Assembly: GCA_023393125.1 (NCBI GenBank) | Contig: JAEWMQ010000013.1 | Coordinates: forward strand, 1 to 64,000 | Reading direction: 5' to 3' | Source of the DNA: Bacillota bacterium | GTDB lineage: Bacteria > Bacillota > Clostridia > Lachnospirales > Cellulosilyticaceae | Length of the DNA: 64,000 nucleotides | In this document: positions 63,450 to 64,000 of the stretch, one piece after another | Layout: each line of letters opens with the position of its first letter | Position numbering within the stretch: position 1 is the stretch's first letter | The notes under the pieces: model-generated | Database searches by the model: none | What the model was told of the DNA's origin: nothing | The model's input: the letters and a program-made list of their open reading frames with translations, nothing else | Made by a program: the position numbers and the translations under genes

Positions 63450-63956
63450 TTATACTGCCCGCGAAATAGCCATATTAAATATGCCCCATTTCTCATCTTC
63501 ATGACTAAAAACATCTTTATGGTAGGTTTCTGTAACAAACCCTACTTTTTTATAGCAGGCTTCTGCCGATGGGTTAGTGTCATATACACCTAAAGTTACT
63601 CGTTTTACCTTGAGTATTTCAAAAGCATATTTAACCCCTAAGCTTACCATTTCTCTGCCATAGCCTCTTCCTCTAATATTAGGATCTACTATAATAAAAC
63701 CAAGGTGCACACTATCTTTCTCATAATCTGCCATTCGCATCAAAAAGTGTCCCACTGGTATACCTTTCTCATCTAAAGCCACGAAAATCCATCCAAATTC
63801 ATCGGCTTCATACATTTCTTTATAAACCTTTAGCTGCTCTTCTGATAACGGATACTCAAATTTATCTGCACTCCACATTTTAAAGCTTCTTTCATCTCTC
63901 ATCCAATTTACTAAATAGGCTGCATCACTCATTTTAAATGGTCTTAATCTTAACAT
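63450..63956 (-). CDS. GNAT N-acetyltransferase (RimJ/RimL type)
   Basis: A 168-residue acetyltransferase: MLRLRPFKMSDAAYLVNWM start, acetyl-CoA loop in DPNIRGRGYGREMVSLGVKYA (about 92-112), and NPSAEACYKKVGF. It acetylates an unknown amine or protein N-terminus. AGAGGGGGAA precedes the ATG. The window ends shortly upstream of it, so its promoter is only partly visible. The hairpin element follows its stop. Confidence 0.9.
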   Translation of the reverse strand: MLRLRPFKMSDAAYLVNWMRDERSFKMWSADKFEYPLSEEQLKVYKEMYEADEFGWIFVALDEKGIPVGHFLMRMADYEKDSVHLGFIIVDPNIRGRGYGREMVSLGVKYAFEILKVKRVTLGVYDTNPSAEACYKKVGFVTETYHKDVFSHEDEKWGIFNMAISRAV

Positions 63957-64000
63957 CTCTATTCCCCCTCTTTCATTCTATATCTTAATAATGGAATAGG

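Overview
The window is AT-rich DNA from a Gram-positive, spore-former-like Clostridia chromosome. The best guess is Lachnospirales, near the fibre-degrading Cellulosilyticum group. That guess rests on AGGAGG-type ribosome binding sites, a frame-shifted HelD, the CarD and rubrerythrin genes, a membrane pyrophosphatase, two CE2-like acetyl esterases and Firmicutes-type TPP, ZTP and guanine riboswitches. No rRNA, tRNA, CRISPR array, transposase or phage gene was seen. It reads as ordinary chromosome with a few unusual islands.

Layout. 1-9.2 kb: cold-shock protein with a long structured leader, a CE2-like esterase, HAD phosphatase, YjbQ, MATE exporter, AIM24 protein and the class I ribonucleotide reductase operon nrdA-nrdB, with a dCMP deaminase divergent to it. 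10-17.5 kb: glycogen synthase, a 51-aa small protein, a DXS-like enzyme behind a MerR-type promoter, and thiamine salvage genes (TPP riboswitch-thiM-thiE, then thiD). A 620-bp non-coding hairpin element separates thiE from thiD. 17.5-32 kb: secreted beta-propeller protein, K+-dependent-type membrane pyrophosphatase, CcdA-TlpA fusion with HxlR regulator, thioesterase, PepT, CarD, a helD gene interrupted by a frameshift, a second CE2-like esterase, and rubrerythrin. 33-40 kb: a candidate structured RNA, then a five-gene two-component/ABC-2 exporter cassette and an erythromycin-esterase-like lipoprotein. 40-46.6 kb: MerR regulator with its flavoprotein partner, phosphoesterase, ferredoxin-like protein, and a hydrolase/acyltransferase/membrane-protein operon. 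46.6-49.7 kb: internally deleted ybaK, a radical SAM/SPASM enzyme, and a DUF2207-like membrane protein ending in a four-fold Ser-Ser-Cys tail. 49.8-58.8 kb: purine genes (ZTP riboswitch, PurO-type cyclohydrolase, stand-alone AICAR transformylase; guanine riboswitch, xpt; NCS2 purine permease), a YeiH/LysR pair, and HAD and RpiR genes. 58.8-64 kb: iron alcohol dehydrogenase, LysR, a CofE-like protein, a small hypothetical protein, the second copy of the 620-bp hairpin element, and a GNAT.

Most notable points. (1) Two diverged copies of a large non-coding element carry four copies of one hairpin motif whose stems differ in sequence but stay complementary, which is strong evidence of selection on structure. 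(2) A probable two-gene peptide-modification unit pairs a SPASM radical SAM enzyme with a membrane protein bearing a (SSC)4 cytosolic tail. (3) A small MerR regulon is visible within the window: two promoters share the same operator and the diagnostic 19-bp spacer. (4) There are two decayed or recoded genes (helD, ybaK) and one pseudoknot-rich candidate RNA at 33.04-33.33 kb.
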